Source: Lentinus brumalis
Taxonomy: Eukaryota > Basidiomycota > Agaricomycetes > Polyporales > Polyporaceae
Assembly (NCBI GenBank): GCA_001792895.1
Contig: MARA01000109.1
Span: forward strand, 1-31,659
Length of the DNA: 31,659 bases
Direction: 5' to 3'
The notes under the pieces are model-generated. The model saw only the letters and a list, made by a program, of their open reading frames with translations. It did not search any database and was not told the DNA's origin. Shown here piece after piece: positions 1 to 9,467 of the stretch. Position 1 is the stretch's first letter; every line of letters begins with the position of its first letter. Made by a program: the position numbers and the translations under genes.

Positions 1-2
1 TC

Positions 3-996
3 TTTCGACGACAACCCCCAACAAGCCCCGCGCCAACCATACTCTGGGACCTTGATCCGTCGAACCGCGAGTCGTTGCTTGGGATCAGCTACGACACCCC
101 CTTCATTCGTCTGCGCAGCAGGGTCGTTCTGAACGGCAGCGACTGGTACCCATCTCCTATAAGACGGAAGACGACGATCAGGTCGCCTGGTGGTACCTCG
201 TTGGCGCGACCACAGTCGTCGAAATGATGCGACAGTACGACATCACCACCACCCGCCAAGCAGTCGACTTTTTGGTGACACGCGGCATGCCGTTCCACAC
301 ACTCGTCAGGCCGGATCGGCGTCATTCAGGGCGCATGCTCCCCGACCTCCACATTGTGCTAGGATGGCGCCACAAGAACGACCTGAACCGATATGACTAC
401 ATGACCTACGAAGATCGAGCACGAACGGTTCTCCGTGGACCGAGGGTGCGCGCCGCTCTGCAGCGAGGTGGGATTGTCTGGCGGCTCACCATGGAGCTTC
501 TGAGGGAGACGGGTGATGTGGGAACCGCTTCGGGGGTTCGCTTGGGACCGTCAGATGTAGTGAACGACTATGGAACGGTCTTTCGGCCCCGTCGCGGTGA
601 CGACTACCTCGACGACAAGCTCTCGCCAGACGAGCTCGATGTCATCTGTGGGGTGTACAAGGTCACGATCAGTACGTTTGATTGTTAATCAGGAGTTGGA
701 CGATAGACTGACACCTTACAGATGCCGGACAGACCGAGGACCGCTCTTGGTGGCCAAAGGAGACACACTGGCGTGGTTCTCACATGGATCACGGCTTCTG
801 GACTCCATGGTGCGAGACATGGTTCCGCAAACGCCTCCTCATGATCCGTTCCGACAAGGCGGCGATCTACAACAGTCGGTCGTGGAGTGACAACCTCCGC
901 ATGTCGAGAAAAGGGTTCCTGTTCCACAAGAATCTCGAGCTCGCCAGCACCAATTGGCTCACCGAGCATTACAAGGTACGCGTCGAAGACATGTAG
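3..996 (+). CDS. Conserved fungal protein of unknown function, 3' part, one frame break
   Basis: The start lies before the window. Coding begins in the frame of base 3 (LWDLDPSNRESLLG) and moves to the frame of base 2 near 143-151 (VAWWYLVGATTVVEMM). One missing base in the CCC run after TGGTA explains this. An intron at 672-721 (50 nt, donor GTACGT, branch CTGAC, acceptor ACAG) joins ...GVYKVTI to AGQTEDRSWWPKETHW in a consistent phase. The second exon is rich in Trp (SWWPKETHW, GFWTPWCETWF) and runs to the TAG at 994-996. A second intron, 976-1043, would give a different short C-terminus (NSLVLAIW) but lacks a clear branch point. The style matches a common Agaricomycete hypothetical family, from memory only. 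No domain or function is recognised. Confidence 0.65.
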
Positions 997-1500
997 GTAT
1001 GCACTCTGGTAGGTCGTTGTTTGTTTCCTGGTCATCTGTTCAGAATTCGCTCGTCCTTGCCATATGGATCGCAATGGATACGTTAGCGTAGCATATTTGT
1101 ATCTCATGCACGACTCGCTGTACTTCAATCAACTTGTGCGCTCTCTCAACTGACGACAAGTGATTCGTGTGACGCAACACACGGGACATGTGTGTCTTGA
1201 AAACTCGTGGAAAGACCAAAGACCCGTGAGTAGTCATTTTTAAGCCGCCGACGACTGCGGAAGCGACTCAGATGCCAACAATGCCACACCGCCCTGCCGA
1301 TTACATGTCGTCATATTGGGTGACTATGCTATGCGCGTGTGCATAGCTGTCCCGTGTGGACCGGCTGATCTAGTGCTTGATTGTAGTGCAGACATCAAAA
1401 ATGAATTTACGGGCGGTCAACGTCAAGCATGGACCATCTCTACTGACTGTTATAAACAGAATTCAAGTCGTGTCAGCTGGACATCGCCCCGTCGCACACC

Positions 1501-2204
1501 ATGGATGACGCGCTAACACAGGTGGACGACGTGCTGAGACAGATGAGAGAGGACGGTGACCTCCTGACCAGTGAACTCGAGCAGCCGCATGACGATGGCA
1601 TCGAAGTGAGTGGTCAATGTTGACTTGGCACTGCTGCATTTGTTCACTACCATGCTCGTTATAGGCTAACTGGGTCAGAGGCTACTGGTTTCCCATGCGG
1701 AGGCAGGCAGAGTTACACTTCATTGCCCGCCAATTTCACCATCCATCGGGTGCTAATCGCACCGAGAAACCATTACTCGAGGATGCATGGTCGATGGATG
1801 GAGGCGTGGACGGGTCCCAATGCTTGCGCGTCAAGGGTCGTCGAGATTCCGTATGGGTTTACTACACCGTCTACTATCGGGTCCCTGCAACCCCAGGATC
1901 CCGTCGCAACGTCGCCGTGCATCGTCTCGGTACCTGTCCGCCCTTCGCGGGCGAACTCATAGTCATGAGGCGATCAGAGAGCAATGGCTTTGTAGACATG
2001 CGTCCTCATGACTGCAAGAATGCAGTTCATGTAGTCACCGCGTGCGTCCTTCCTTGACCTCCCATCTCTGGCGTATACAGCTGACTCAAAATCCTTCGGT
2101 CTTACAGTATGGTGCACTTCATCTTGGACAAGATGCCGGACATTACACCCATACCAGTCGATTTAGATATCCTACACAGCGAACCTGTACACATTTCGGA
2201 TTAG
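1501..2204 (+). CDS. Small conserved fungal protein, three exons, 192 aa, intact
   Basis: Exons are 1501-1605, 1665-2041 and 2108-2204. Introns are 59 nt (GTGAGT...TATAG) and 66 nt (GTGCGT, CTGACTC branch, CTTACAG). All phases agree and no frame break is needed. The protein starts MDDALTQVDDVLRQM with an acidic helical segment, then has a beta-rich core (VWVYYTVYYRVP) and a strand-rich motif FAGELIVMRRSESNGFVDM. The second intron is phase 2 and falls a few residues after this motif. Two other genes in this window share the motif and the intron position (8344-8958 and 21254-21937), so this is a local gene family. Function is unknown. Nothing in the sequence indicates a signal peptide or membrane segment. 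Confidence 0.75.
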
Positions 2205-2609
2205 GGATAACCATGTACCAGCCGCCTTCGTGCCAAAAATACTTGATGATAGTATGCGTATCACTACGCCTTTCAGTCAGAAGAAGTGAGTAGAGAAAAG
2301 TCGGTTGTTCTCACATCGGCGCCGTGAATGGTGTGGTCTCGAACATGGTTCGGCGGCTTGAACATGTCGCTACAGAAGGGGTTGTCAAGCATATGTCGTT
2401 CGTAAGCCTGCGCCGGAGGGGTGGTGACCTACAGCTGAAGTAGAGCGAGAGGACCTCAATTAGACAAGGAGGCAGCAACTACTCGAAACGACCTCCTGAG
2501 AGAACACCTGCTCTGGACGGATGCTCGTGAGGGCGTCATAGTGGAGTCGGTGAGCAGCCCCTACGACACTGGATGGTGCAGCCGAGTTGTCCTGGCGGAT
2601 GTCGCCTAG

Positions 2610-2637
2610 TTTGTGCGAGGGAATAGCCCCACACAAA
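2610..2637 (+). repeat. Hairpin repeat, copy 1 (left end of 278-bp unit)
   Basis: The arms TTTGTG and CACAAA pair perfectly around the core AGGGAATAGCCCC, in which GGG pairs with CCC over an AATAG loop. The same core occurs inverted at 2859-2887, 278 bp away outer edge to outer edge, and again as an inverted pair at 14767-14797 and 15014-15043. Confidence 0.6.
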
Positions 2638-2858
2638 CCGTCCTTGAATGCTGATGTTGCAAGGAGAGAGCGTGGAGACCACCTGCACAAAGTAATGGTA
2701 GCGGTAACATGCAATCGAGGCTGGAGAGGACTGGCCTGGGGTTAAGGTTCTCCGCCACAGGTACGGCTTGGTTGTGCTTGGAGGTGGCTGTGTACACCCG
2801 TCTACGAAGCTTCCGTAGACCTCTCCTGAGTCTCTACGGTCGACTTTGACATCTCTGG

Positions 2859-2887
2859 TCTTGTACGGGGCTATTCCCTATACAAGA
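2859..2887 (-). repeat. Hairpin repeat, copy 2 (right end of 278-bp unit)
   Basis: Inverted relative to copy 1. Arms TCTTGTA and TACAAGA form seven perfect pairs around the same core read on the minus strand. It is preceded by CTCTGG, as is copy 4. The differences from copy 1 keep the pairing, because both sides of the stem change together. Confidence 0.6.
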
Positions 2888-3532
2888 CCACACCATCGAC
2901 TACTCTCGCATCGTTATATTCGTCATCCCCACCGAGAGTTCCACTCGATTTGATCGCAACTCCTGAACGCGTGAAGTGGTGCGTGCAACACTCCGATCGC
3001 TCATGCCTCTCCGTATCTCCGAACGGATGGGACGGCCACCCGTATTTACGTGGAAGAGGTATGTTCTGCACAACAGAGATACTTGCATTTAAAGCTCAGA
3101 ACATGCGGAGGTCGTCGAACCTCGAAATGCTGGCAAGACGTTCAAGGAGCTCGTGCTGTCGAAACCCACGAGAGGGTGAACGACGACAACATCCTCCCCT
3201 TCCAGTAACAAGACTCACATTCAAGCGACCCATCAGCAAGAGGGTTCGAGAGGGCTACTATGGGAGCATGTCCGAAAGTCCATGATGTAGGTCCCGACAC
3301 GTCCGATGTCCATGCCATCTCACTTACATGACCACCGACCCAAGTAGCAATCGAGCGGCCCATAGTCGATGCACTCACGTATGTCTAGAGCTTTGTGCTA
3401 CTGGTACAGGTACCGCAATGCGTGACCGAGAGCTGGAGAGCTTGGCAAGGGGAAAAATATTGTTATTACTCGAGGGAAGTGTACAACTCGATGATTCGAA
3501 CGAGCCTTGAGTTTCAGCGACGATCCAGACGA

Positions 3533-3616
3533 CCGAGTACGTTATGACAGTCGGTCTCAACTCGACGTTTGTCGCCGAGTACGTTATGACAGTCGGTCTC
3601 AACTCGACGTTTGTCA
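3533..3616. repeat. 42-bp tandem duplication, two copies
   Basis: The units 3533-3574 and 3575-3616 each begin CCGAGTACGTTATGACAG. They are identical apart from the final bases (GTCG against GTCA). The unit is 14 codons long, so it keeps any reading frame. On the plus strand one frame gives MTVGLNSTFV twice, followed by an open stretch to 3732. No gene model is secure here, so I cannot say whether the duplication is in a protein. Confidence 0.8.
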
Positions 3617-3710
3617 CCGAGAGACCTAGGCTGGAGCAGCTCTCCGATATCTGCGGAGATGCGCCACTCAATATCGCTATCTTATCTATACTGACACGGT
3701 CCGGCAAGCG

Positions 3711-5160
3711 CTGCTACGGTACTTGCCGCTGACACAAGGTTAATAGGGGACCAAGAAACAAGACGTCCATTTGTTGCTACTATGATACAGATAATGCGAT
3801 ACAGACCAAGAAATGTACAAGAATTGCGAGACGAAGCGTGCAGTTACAGCGGAATATGCTAAGGTGAGATAAAAGAGCGCACTATTGGGCGGCGTAACCA
3901 AGCAAGACATCTAGCGGTTATATCATATAATACAGTGAGCATTCAGCGAACCGCGCTTCCAAGAAGTGTTTACCAAGAGATCAAAGATGGGAGGATTTTC
4001 AGGCAACGACGGAAGGAGCGGACTGACTCGAAACCAAAGCAATAGCAATACGTACGATCAGGACAACGACGACGATAGTCGCCGACCCAACTGAGGCGTG
4101 GATCATGAGCCGTCGCCGCGCACTGCCTTCCTCAGTGCCTGGTGTATCAACATCGTTGTAGACGGGAACCCCGCCCGAAGGCAGAAGCTCCGACACGAGG
4201 GGAAGGGCAGGAGGTAGGGGTGAGCGTGGATACGATGCCACCGGCGAATACGGGGGCGCTGGGGGATACGACGGTGCCGGGATATGCGAAGCAGCCGGGG
4301 GTTCCAGAACCGCCGTGAAGTGCTCACCGCGGTCGCGTAGCGGCCCCGTGGCGGCAGTGTCTGACGAAGGAGCCTGCTAACATGGTAAGTCAGAGGCGAT
4401 ACGAGACCAGACACGGTAGGATCTGCTGCATACCTCGCTGATAACACTCACTCCTGCAGCACGAGGGCTAGACGATCGCTCATCGTCCGCGGGACGGAAG
4501 AATATGGAGGAGGAGGATCGATGGAGGAGGACTCGACGTCGGGGCTAGCGGCGCGAGCGAACGTCGGTTCCCTGGGGAGAGGGCGGAGAGGGATGAGGAG
4601 TGAAGTGGTAGATGAAGACATTGTGGACGACAACGAGGACGACATCGACAGAGCCGAAACAACACACACAGCTTGAGGCGTGGAGAGGGGTATGTGGTGG
4701 AAGGACAGCGCGACGGCGGTCCAGGGGAGGACGACCGGGCACCAGCAGTAGAGACTCACCTCGGTATATGAACCTTCCTCTGCTTGCCCTAATTGCATCG
4801 CAAACCTTCGTGTAGCCAGGGTCCTGCGTGGACGGCGAACAGGTGTCAGACCCCACCCGGTAGGATGGAAGACAGAGAAGCGGATGGCTTTGATCGAAGC
4901 TCGTTGAAGCTACAGCGAAGTCAAAGCAAAAAAGACGTCGACGATGCGATGGATCGGCGGGCGAGTGCGGCGAGCCTGCAACATGGCGAGGAACAGGGGT
5001 GACTGCCTGGGCTTCATAGTCTGTGGCGGCAAAGAGTCCATGATACTGGAGACGGCCTGGGGACGGGACACGGGCGAGTGCAGTCGGTTTTGGACGAATT
5101 GGGATGAGCAAAATGTAAAGACGCCGAGTACCCGATGTTCTGGGACCCGCACGGCGTGCG
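3711..5160. repeat. Segmental duplication, unit A
   Basis: This unit and 5813-7200 are diverged tandem copies in the same orientation. Matching landmarks are the left edge (GCTACGGTACTT, then AAGGTTAA), the gene body, the pre-coding segment with CTGACACCTGTTCGCCGTC on the minus strand, and the right edge (GATGTTCTGGGACC against AATGTTCTGGGACC). Similarity by eye is well above background, but I did not compute a percentage. Exact limits are uncertain by about 50 bp. Confidence 0.65.
3999..4645 (-). CDS. Tail-anchored-like protein with PPPPY motif (paralog A)
   Basis: Exons on the minus strand are 4645-4452 and 4373-3999, with a 78-nt intron (GTGAGT donor, CTGACTTACC branch, TTAGCAG acceptor). 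The Ser/Thr-rich start shares LRPLPREPTF with paralog B (LCPLPREPN). A PY motif DPPPPYSSV and a second one PAPPYSPV follow. Near the C-terminus a hydrophobic segment (SATIVVVVLIVRIAIALV) is followed by only about ten residues, as in tail-anchored proteins. One missing G in the CCGCGG run near 4485-4492 is needed to pass from VPR to DERSSSPRAAG and bring the splice into phase 0, as in B. Corrected length is about 189 aa. PY motifs bind WW domains such as those of Rsp5/Nedd4 ligases (known), so a membrane adaptor role is possible (inferred). Confidence 0.65.
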
Positions 5161-5630
5161 CAGGCCTGCGTGCAGTTATCGGCGGCCGTGCGTAGACCCG
5201 TCTTCGTGTGGACACGAGTCACCGGGATATACTTACAGCAGCTGACAGGTAGAGAAAACAGACACAACAGACATGACAGGGATCCCGGCACTTCGGGCAG
5301 GACAACAGGTATGATATCAATAGCAGGGGACTTCGCCACACGAGGTTACATATCGACCAGGCTTCAGGCTGAACCGCAAACGCTTGGCCGGTCGCGCTCC
5401 TAACGCGGGCATGTCTAACGTGAGAGTTGTTTTCGGGGTGACAGACTGATACGACCACTCTCTGATCGCGCAGAGACACCACGCTACCGTCACACTCTTT
5501 CTACGGGCCGCGCGTCGATGCGACTCTACTTATATGGCTGCTGCTTGACGCGTAATTTGCTATTATAATATATGGGCCGCGCGCACTCCCATCGCGAAGG
5601 TCTGCAACGGCCGATCGCCCATCCGCGGAC
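4646..5630. other. Upstream region of paralog A; probable non-coding leader
   Basis: A long minus-strand open frame (4545-5339) crosses this region, but it is not kept in the same frame in the duplicate at 6.6-7.2 kb, so I treat it as leader or intron. A branch-like CTGACACC followed by CACGCAG about 4.83 kb, and a donor GTGAGT about 4.76 kb (minus strand), suggest 5' untranslated exons. An AT-rich TATAATATAT lies at 5563-5572, just before the small plus-strand ORF at 5631. Confidence 0.4.
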
Positions 5631-5693
5631 ATGTCAGACTGCAAATGCAACCCGGATTCCTGTCTCTCAAAGGGTAAGAAGCCATCTCTGTAG
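5631..5693 (+). CDS. Very small Cys-rich ORF, metallothionein-like start
   Basis: ATG at 5631 opens MSDCKCNPDSCLSKG, with CxCxxxxC spacing as in fungal metallothionein segments. A strong TATA-like sequence (TATAATATAT) lies about 60 bp upstream. Unspliced, it ends at TAG 5691-5693 after 20 residues. A good donor (G|GTAAGA at 5674) could instead splice it, but I found no further Cys-rich exon downstream. It may therefore be a remnant, a gene broken by a base error, or chance. The protein family is inferred only from Cys spacing and gene size. Confidence 0.3.
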   Translation: MSDCKCNPDSCLSKGKKPSL

Positions 5694-5762
5694 CTAAGTG
5701 TGCAACTTGGAGGTTACTGTCGCCGCCCTAGTTCTCCGATATTCACGGGGACGGACTGTATC

Positions 5763-5799
5763 CATCTTATCTTATCTGTCCTCAGATAAGCGACGTCAC
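5763..5799. promoter_or_regulatory. GATA-type and CRE-like sites
   Basis: CTTATCTTATCT is followed by a 7-bp inverted pair CTTATCT...AGATAAG (5771-5777, 5784-5790) and then GACGTCAC (5792-5799). GATA factors bind WGATAR and bZIP factors bind TGACGTCA-like sites (known). No function here is shown. Confidence 0.25.
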
Positions 5800-5812
5800 G
5801 GAAGCGACGAGA

Positions 5813-7200
5813 AGCTACGGTACTTCCCGCTAACAGAAGGTTAAACAGGGCAAGAAAGACGGTGTGGCATTTTTCGCTCATACATGCCAAGCTATGATAC
5901 AGCGATGCGCGTTGAGATATCTACAGAAATTGCTACAGGCACTCAGATAAGTATGTATATACAAGAATTGCTGCGAGAGATGTAAGTATAACGGGACGAC
6001 ATAATCAAGCTGACAGTGAAAGCCAGTGTGCAGTCGTAAGAAGAACGCTAGTCAGTACATGCGACGGAAGGACGGAAGGGATCAGGATATGCGGGTGGAT
6101 GTGGACGGGACGGTAGCGAGCGCAATACGTATAGTCAAGAGGATCGCGAGGATGAACGCCAACAGCACGAGAGCAAGAACCGCAGCCCGCTGCGGAACGT
6201 TGACTGCATTGTTGCCGTGCGCATCAACAGCAGTATAGGTGTTAAGACTGGGGGCAGACACAGACTGCGGCATCAATGGAAGGGTGGCAGGGATGGCAGG
6301 GGGTGGATAGGACACCATCGGCACTTCGCCCGGCGTGTCGCTGTCGAGTCTGGAGATCGCGGCGGAGTCGACCGCCTGTTGCGTAGTTGGTCAGAGATGG
6401 TGAAGGACGAGGGTGAGTAATGACATACCCCAGAAGGGCCAGCGTCGGAAAGAGTGGGAATTTGATAGTCCTCGGTGGACAGCAGCGAGTAGGGAGGTGG
6501 AGGCTCCGAGTGCTCAGCTTGGTCATCGGAGGAGAGGACGCATGCGGGGCTGGCTGCGTGATGTTGGGCTCCCTTGGAAGTGGGCAGAGAGGACCGAGGA
6601 CCGACGTGGTAGAGGGGGACATCAAAGGTGGCGTCGGGAATGACATCGAGGGAGCTGAGAGGATGCGAACGTACGAATCTGTAGAGTGTATGGTTTGCAG
6701 CACAGGGTGGGCGATTCGCAGCGTGGGTGGGCGATTCGCAGCGGGAGGGAACCACCGCGGGCGAGACATACGGGACGTACCTCTACATATTCTCTCTGCT
6801 ACTCCATCGCCCGGGTCGTCCTCCTCGCAATTTGCCTATCCAGTGTTGCGCATCGACGGCGAACAGGTGTCAGCTTCCAGGTCGTAGGATGGAAGTCGGA
6901 GAAGTGGGCGGCTTTGATGGAAGTTCGATGAAGCTAGAACGAAGCCAGAGCAAAAAGAAAAGGGGCGACCTGCGCTGAACCGCCTGCCGACTGCGGCGGT
7001 TCCACAACTTGGTGGGCATAGCGGTTGAGAGCGTGTGGCGGTCGACATTGGTGAGGAGACGACCGAGGGGAGCAGGACGACTGGAAGGCGGGAGCACTGG
7101 GCAGTGGGCGGGCGAGGGAACGCGGTCGAAAGTATACAAACACGGATAGCTGAGATTGAAAAGACGCCGGTGTGTAATACCAATGTTCTGGGACCAGAGC
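5813..7200. repeat. Segmental duplication, unit B
   Basis: Partner of 3711-5160. Its left edge reads GCTACGGTACTTCCCGCTAA and its right edge AATGTTCTGGGACC. It holds paralog B with the same gene order and orientation as unit A. The intron is shorter here (53 against 78 nt), which shows the copies are not recent. Confidence 0.65.
6082..6646 (-). CDS. Tail-anchored-like protein with PPPPY motif (paralog B)
   Basis: Exons on the minus strand are 6646-6429 and 6375-6082, with a 53-nt intron (GTATGT, CTGACC branch, CAACAG) in phase 0, the same position as in paralog A. The start MSFPTPPLMSPSTTSVLG aligns with MSSSLSSTMSSSTTSLLI of A. The PY motif EPPPPYSLL follows. The C-terminal hydrophobic segment (AVLALVLLAFILAILLTI) ends about 15 residues before the stop. 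A single missing base between about 6530 and 6570 separates the LPREPN frame from the PPPPY frame. Corrected length is about 170 aa. The lumenal tail would be short and the PY region cytosolic if it is tail-anchored (inferred). Confidence 0.65.
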
Positions 7201-7806
7201 GCAGTCATCCGGCCCGTTCGTAGCCCCACCATGCACTTCGTGTCCATCAATCACCCTGTGATCGGAGAACTGCAAAGAACTCACGAGAGGCAGTACTACT
7301 AGGCAAGTACTCGCGGTCACCATTCTTGAAGATGCGGCCGTAGGCTGCTCGTCTCGCGGAATCCTGCATGACCAACTCTCGACGTGGCTCGCCGTTCTCC
7401 ATCATATACACGCGCCCGCCACCACCTGCCAGTGGGCCGCCCCTCCCCGCATTACCAGGCTAGCAAGCTACGATCCGCCGATTCGTCGGTTCGCGAGTGG
7501 GATGTGCTGCAGTCACGGTGTCCTCTATACGGTCGGACGCGGTTCCATCCGGTTTCTGCAGAGAAATGACATAGTTGGCTCGCCCTCATCACGCGCGACC
7601 TATCCCTCTTCTCCGCGTAACGGGTCTCTCCCGCCGTACACTCGAACCTCAGCTCTAAGTCCGAGCACACGTGCTGAGCATCCTTGTTAGTGCTGTATCG
7701 AGACCCACCTCAGCGAGTACGCGTCTGGTTGTGCCGATAGAGACGGCTCGATGTGCCAGCTACTCCTTCATGCGGGTCCGGCTGCATGACACACTGTTAG
7801 CGATTC
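6647..7806. other. Upstream region of paralog B and intergenic DNA
   Basis: The first 550 bp is the duplicate of the leader of paralog A. It has a donor-like GTACGTCCC near 6.78 kb and a CTCTCAG acceptor-like site just before the ATG (minus strand). A 19-bp direct repeat (GGTGGGCGATTCGCAGC..) occurs twice near 6707-6742. From 7250 to 7806 I see no supported gene. Confidence 0.35.
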
Positions 7807-8085
7807 TCACTTCCCTGAATCGCAGATTAGCGCGGCTATGATAATGACGTCGTATAACGTACATGGTAGCCGGCCATCCTGATCGGAGAGCACCCGCCCA
7901 GCTCCTCCCGAGATCGCGTCACCCACAACTAGTGATGCACCAGGAACTGGGTCTATGTACGAGAGTGTCCGCCACGCGCGGAGAGTTTCGTAATGGAGTT
8001 GCAGCCCTAAGCTCTCATCAGCATCCTGCAACAGGTCATATTCGTCATCAGAAGATACAAATACTATTACAGACCATGTTGCCAA
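7807..8085 (-). CDS. Possible exon(s) of an unrecognised protein
   Basis: The minus-strand frame reads LHYETLRAWRTLSYIDPVPG and SLVVGDAISGGAGRVLSDQD, which has the look of real coding sequence. The first 45 bases can be read as an intron (GTAATAG...CCTGTTGCAG), so the true exon may begin at DADESLG. I found no convincing start exon and no family match. It could be a fragment. Confidence 0.3.
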   Translation of the reverse strand: MATWSVIVFVSSDDEYDLLQDADESLGLQLHYETLRAWRTLSYIDPVPGASLVVGDAISGGAGRVLSDQDGRLPCTLYDVIIIAALICDSGK

Positions 8086-8343
8086 CGGTGAGCAGCACCG
8101 GGAATTAGGTCACGCTTGCGGCGCACCATCGTTCAATTTTGTAAACGTGTACATGCCTATAGGCATTGTGACCCGAAGTCTATGTAGTTGCAAGACTCGA
8201 ATTAGCGACAACCCCATACAGGAACCAATGCACATCAGAACCGCCGATGAGAGGGGCGAGGTGCTGATTATAAACGCACCTATCCACCACGTTTCGACCA
8301 AGAAGTCACCTCCCAATTCCAAGTATCGCGGCCTACGCCAAGG

Positions 8344-8958
8344 ATGATGGCAAGCACGGCTATGCGTAGAAGAGTAAGGATCAACATCACAGTCGTCTAT
8401 ACATGCACTGAAGCGCCACATCAGCAAATGCAGTTCGTACAGGCGTACAGGTTCCCAATGTTAGCATCCGCCGACATGCGCCCTGTACTAGTGGAACGCT
8501 ATGAAGGTGTCGATAGCAGAGACGTGCCAAGACTCACCCGCGAGTGGTCCATAGAAGGGGTGGAGCGTATATTCACCGTAGACGTACCTGGGATCAGAAC
8601 CGGTCAATATCTCACCAACAGGACGCGCTTCCAGGTATACGTCCGGATCAATCCTGACGGCAACGGTGCATTCAATCAAGCCCTCCAGAACCTTGCCGTT
8701 CGTGGAGCTCTCGATGTGTATGCGGAGTTCATTGTCTTTCGCCGAGACCATGACGGGACACGTCTGTTGAATATGAGGCGGGTTGATGTTAGCATTGCCG
8801 AGTCAGCCGTGATCACGTACGTGTCTGCATACTGCCAATCACTGCGGATATCCGACTGAACGTTTTGCAGGATCGCAACACTGTTGATTGCGACAGGAGG
8901 AAGAGTCGCGCACGCCCGAGGGGTCAGCAGACAGGTACCGGGCGGACAATTGCCATAG
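8344..8958 (+). CDS. Conserved fungal protein related to the 1501 gene
   Basis: Exon 1 is 8344-8816. The intron is 8817-8870 (54 nt, GTACGT donor, CTGAAC branch, TTTTGCAG). Exon 2 runs to TAG at 8956-8958. The core is beta-rich (RINITVVYTCTEAPH; RFQVYVRINPDG). The motif YAEFIVFRRDHDGTRLLNM matches FAGELIVMRRSESNGFVDM of the 1501 gene, and the phase-2 intron falls at the same place after it. In exon 2 the frame given above ends at 8958. A one-base loss near the junction would instead read DRNTVDCDRRKSRARPRG to a stop near 9072. Function is unknown. Confidence 0.6.
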
Positions 8959-9467
8959 GACTGCATGCACCCACAACTCCTGCATCAGCCTCTTTCGCAA
9001 ACATTGTAGATTGGTACTCCCATCAGAACTTCACTGTTAAACCGCCTCCTGTACTTCATTTTGCACCGACGTAGCTGTACACCGGACCTGCGATTTCATT
9101 GTCGAATATGTAACACGCTGCGACCTGGCTGAGGTGGTGTGCATGTATGCATTTGAAGACCTGCATTCGGATAATGCATAGCGCAGTCAGTGCGGTGAAC
9201 AGAAATATTGATGAGAAAGGTACTTGCGTATGTGACCTGTGCTCTAGGCTCCCATTTACTCGTCATTCCGCGTGTCGCAGATCCATGCTGCGACGACCAC
9301 AGGCAGGATTCACTTTAGTGAATTCACGCAAGAAGAATGAGGATACGACGAGTCGATACAGGTGGACATGTGCCAAGGAAAGACATTCCAACGCTTCAGC
9401 AGATGGTGGGGTTCTGGAGCTTCGAGAGGTAATGGACATCGGCGGAGCTCTACTACCTAGTAATCCA
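8959..9467. other. Intergenic region
   Basis: Between the 8344 gene and the 3' end of the minus-strand gene at 9468. The first part may be an alternative C-terminal exon of the 8344 gene (open to about 9072). The rest shows no supported gene or RNA. Confidence 0.4.

Larger units (their letters stand above)
2205..3532. other. Region without a supported gene
   Basis: I find no exon set with consistent splice sites in this 1.3 kb. Open frames such as the plus-strand one at 2950-3285 have no conserved motif and no support from a paralog. The only structure is the hairpin pair at 2610-2637 and 2859-2887, listed separately. A fragment of coding character (RELESLARGKILLLLEGS) occurs near 3430-3475 on the plus strand, but I could not build a gene from it. 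Confidence 0.4.

Noticed and set aside
2610..2887. Helitron end (hairpin near 3' terminus)
   Set aside because: The hairpins occur at both ends as inverted copies and no CTRR end or TC start is seen in the right place.
3533..3616. CRISPR-like repeat
   Set aside because: Only two directly adjacent copies without spacers, in a eukaryotic context.
4545..5339. 264-aa minus-strand open frame
   Set aside because: Long, but the duplicate at 6.6-7.2 kb does not keep this frame, and it overlaps the true start of paralog A in another frame. More likely leader and intron.
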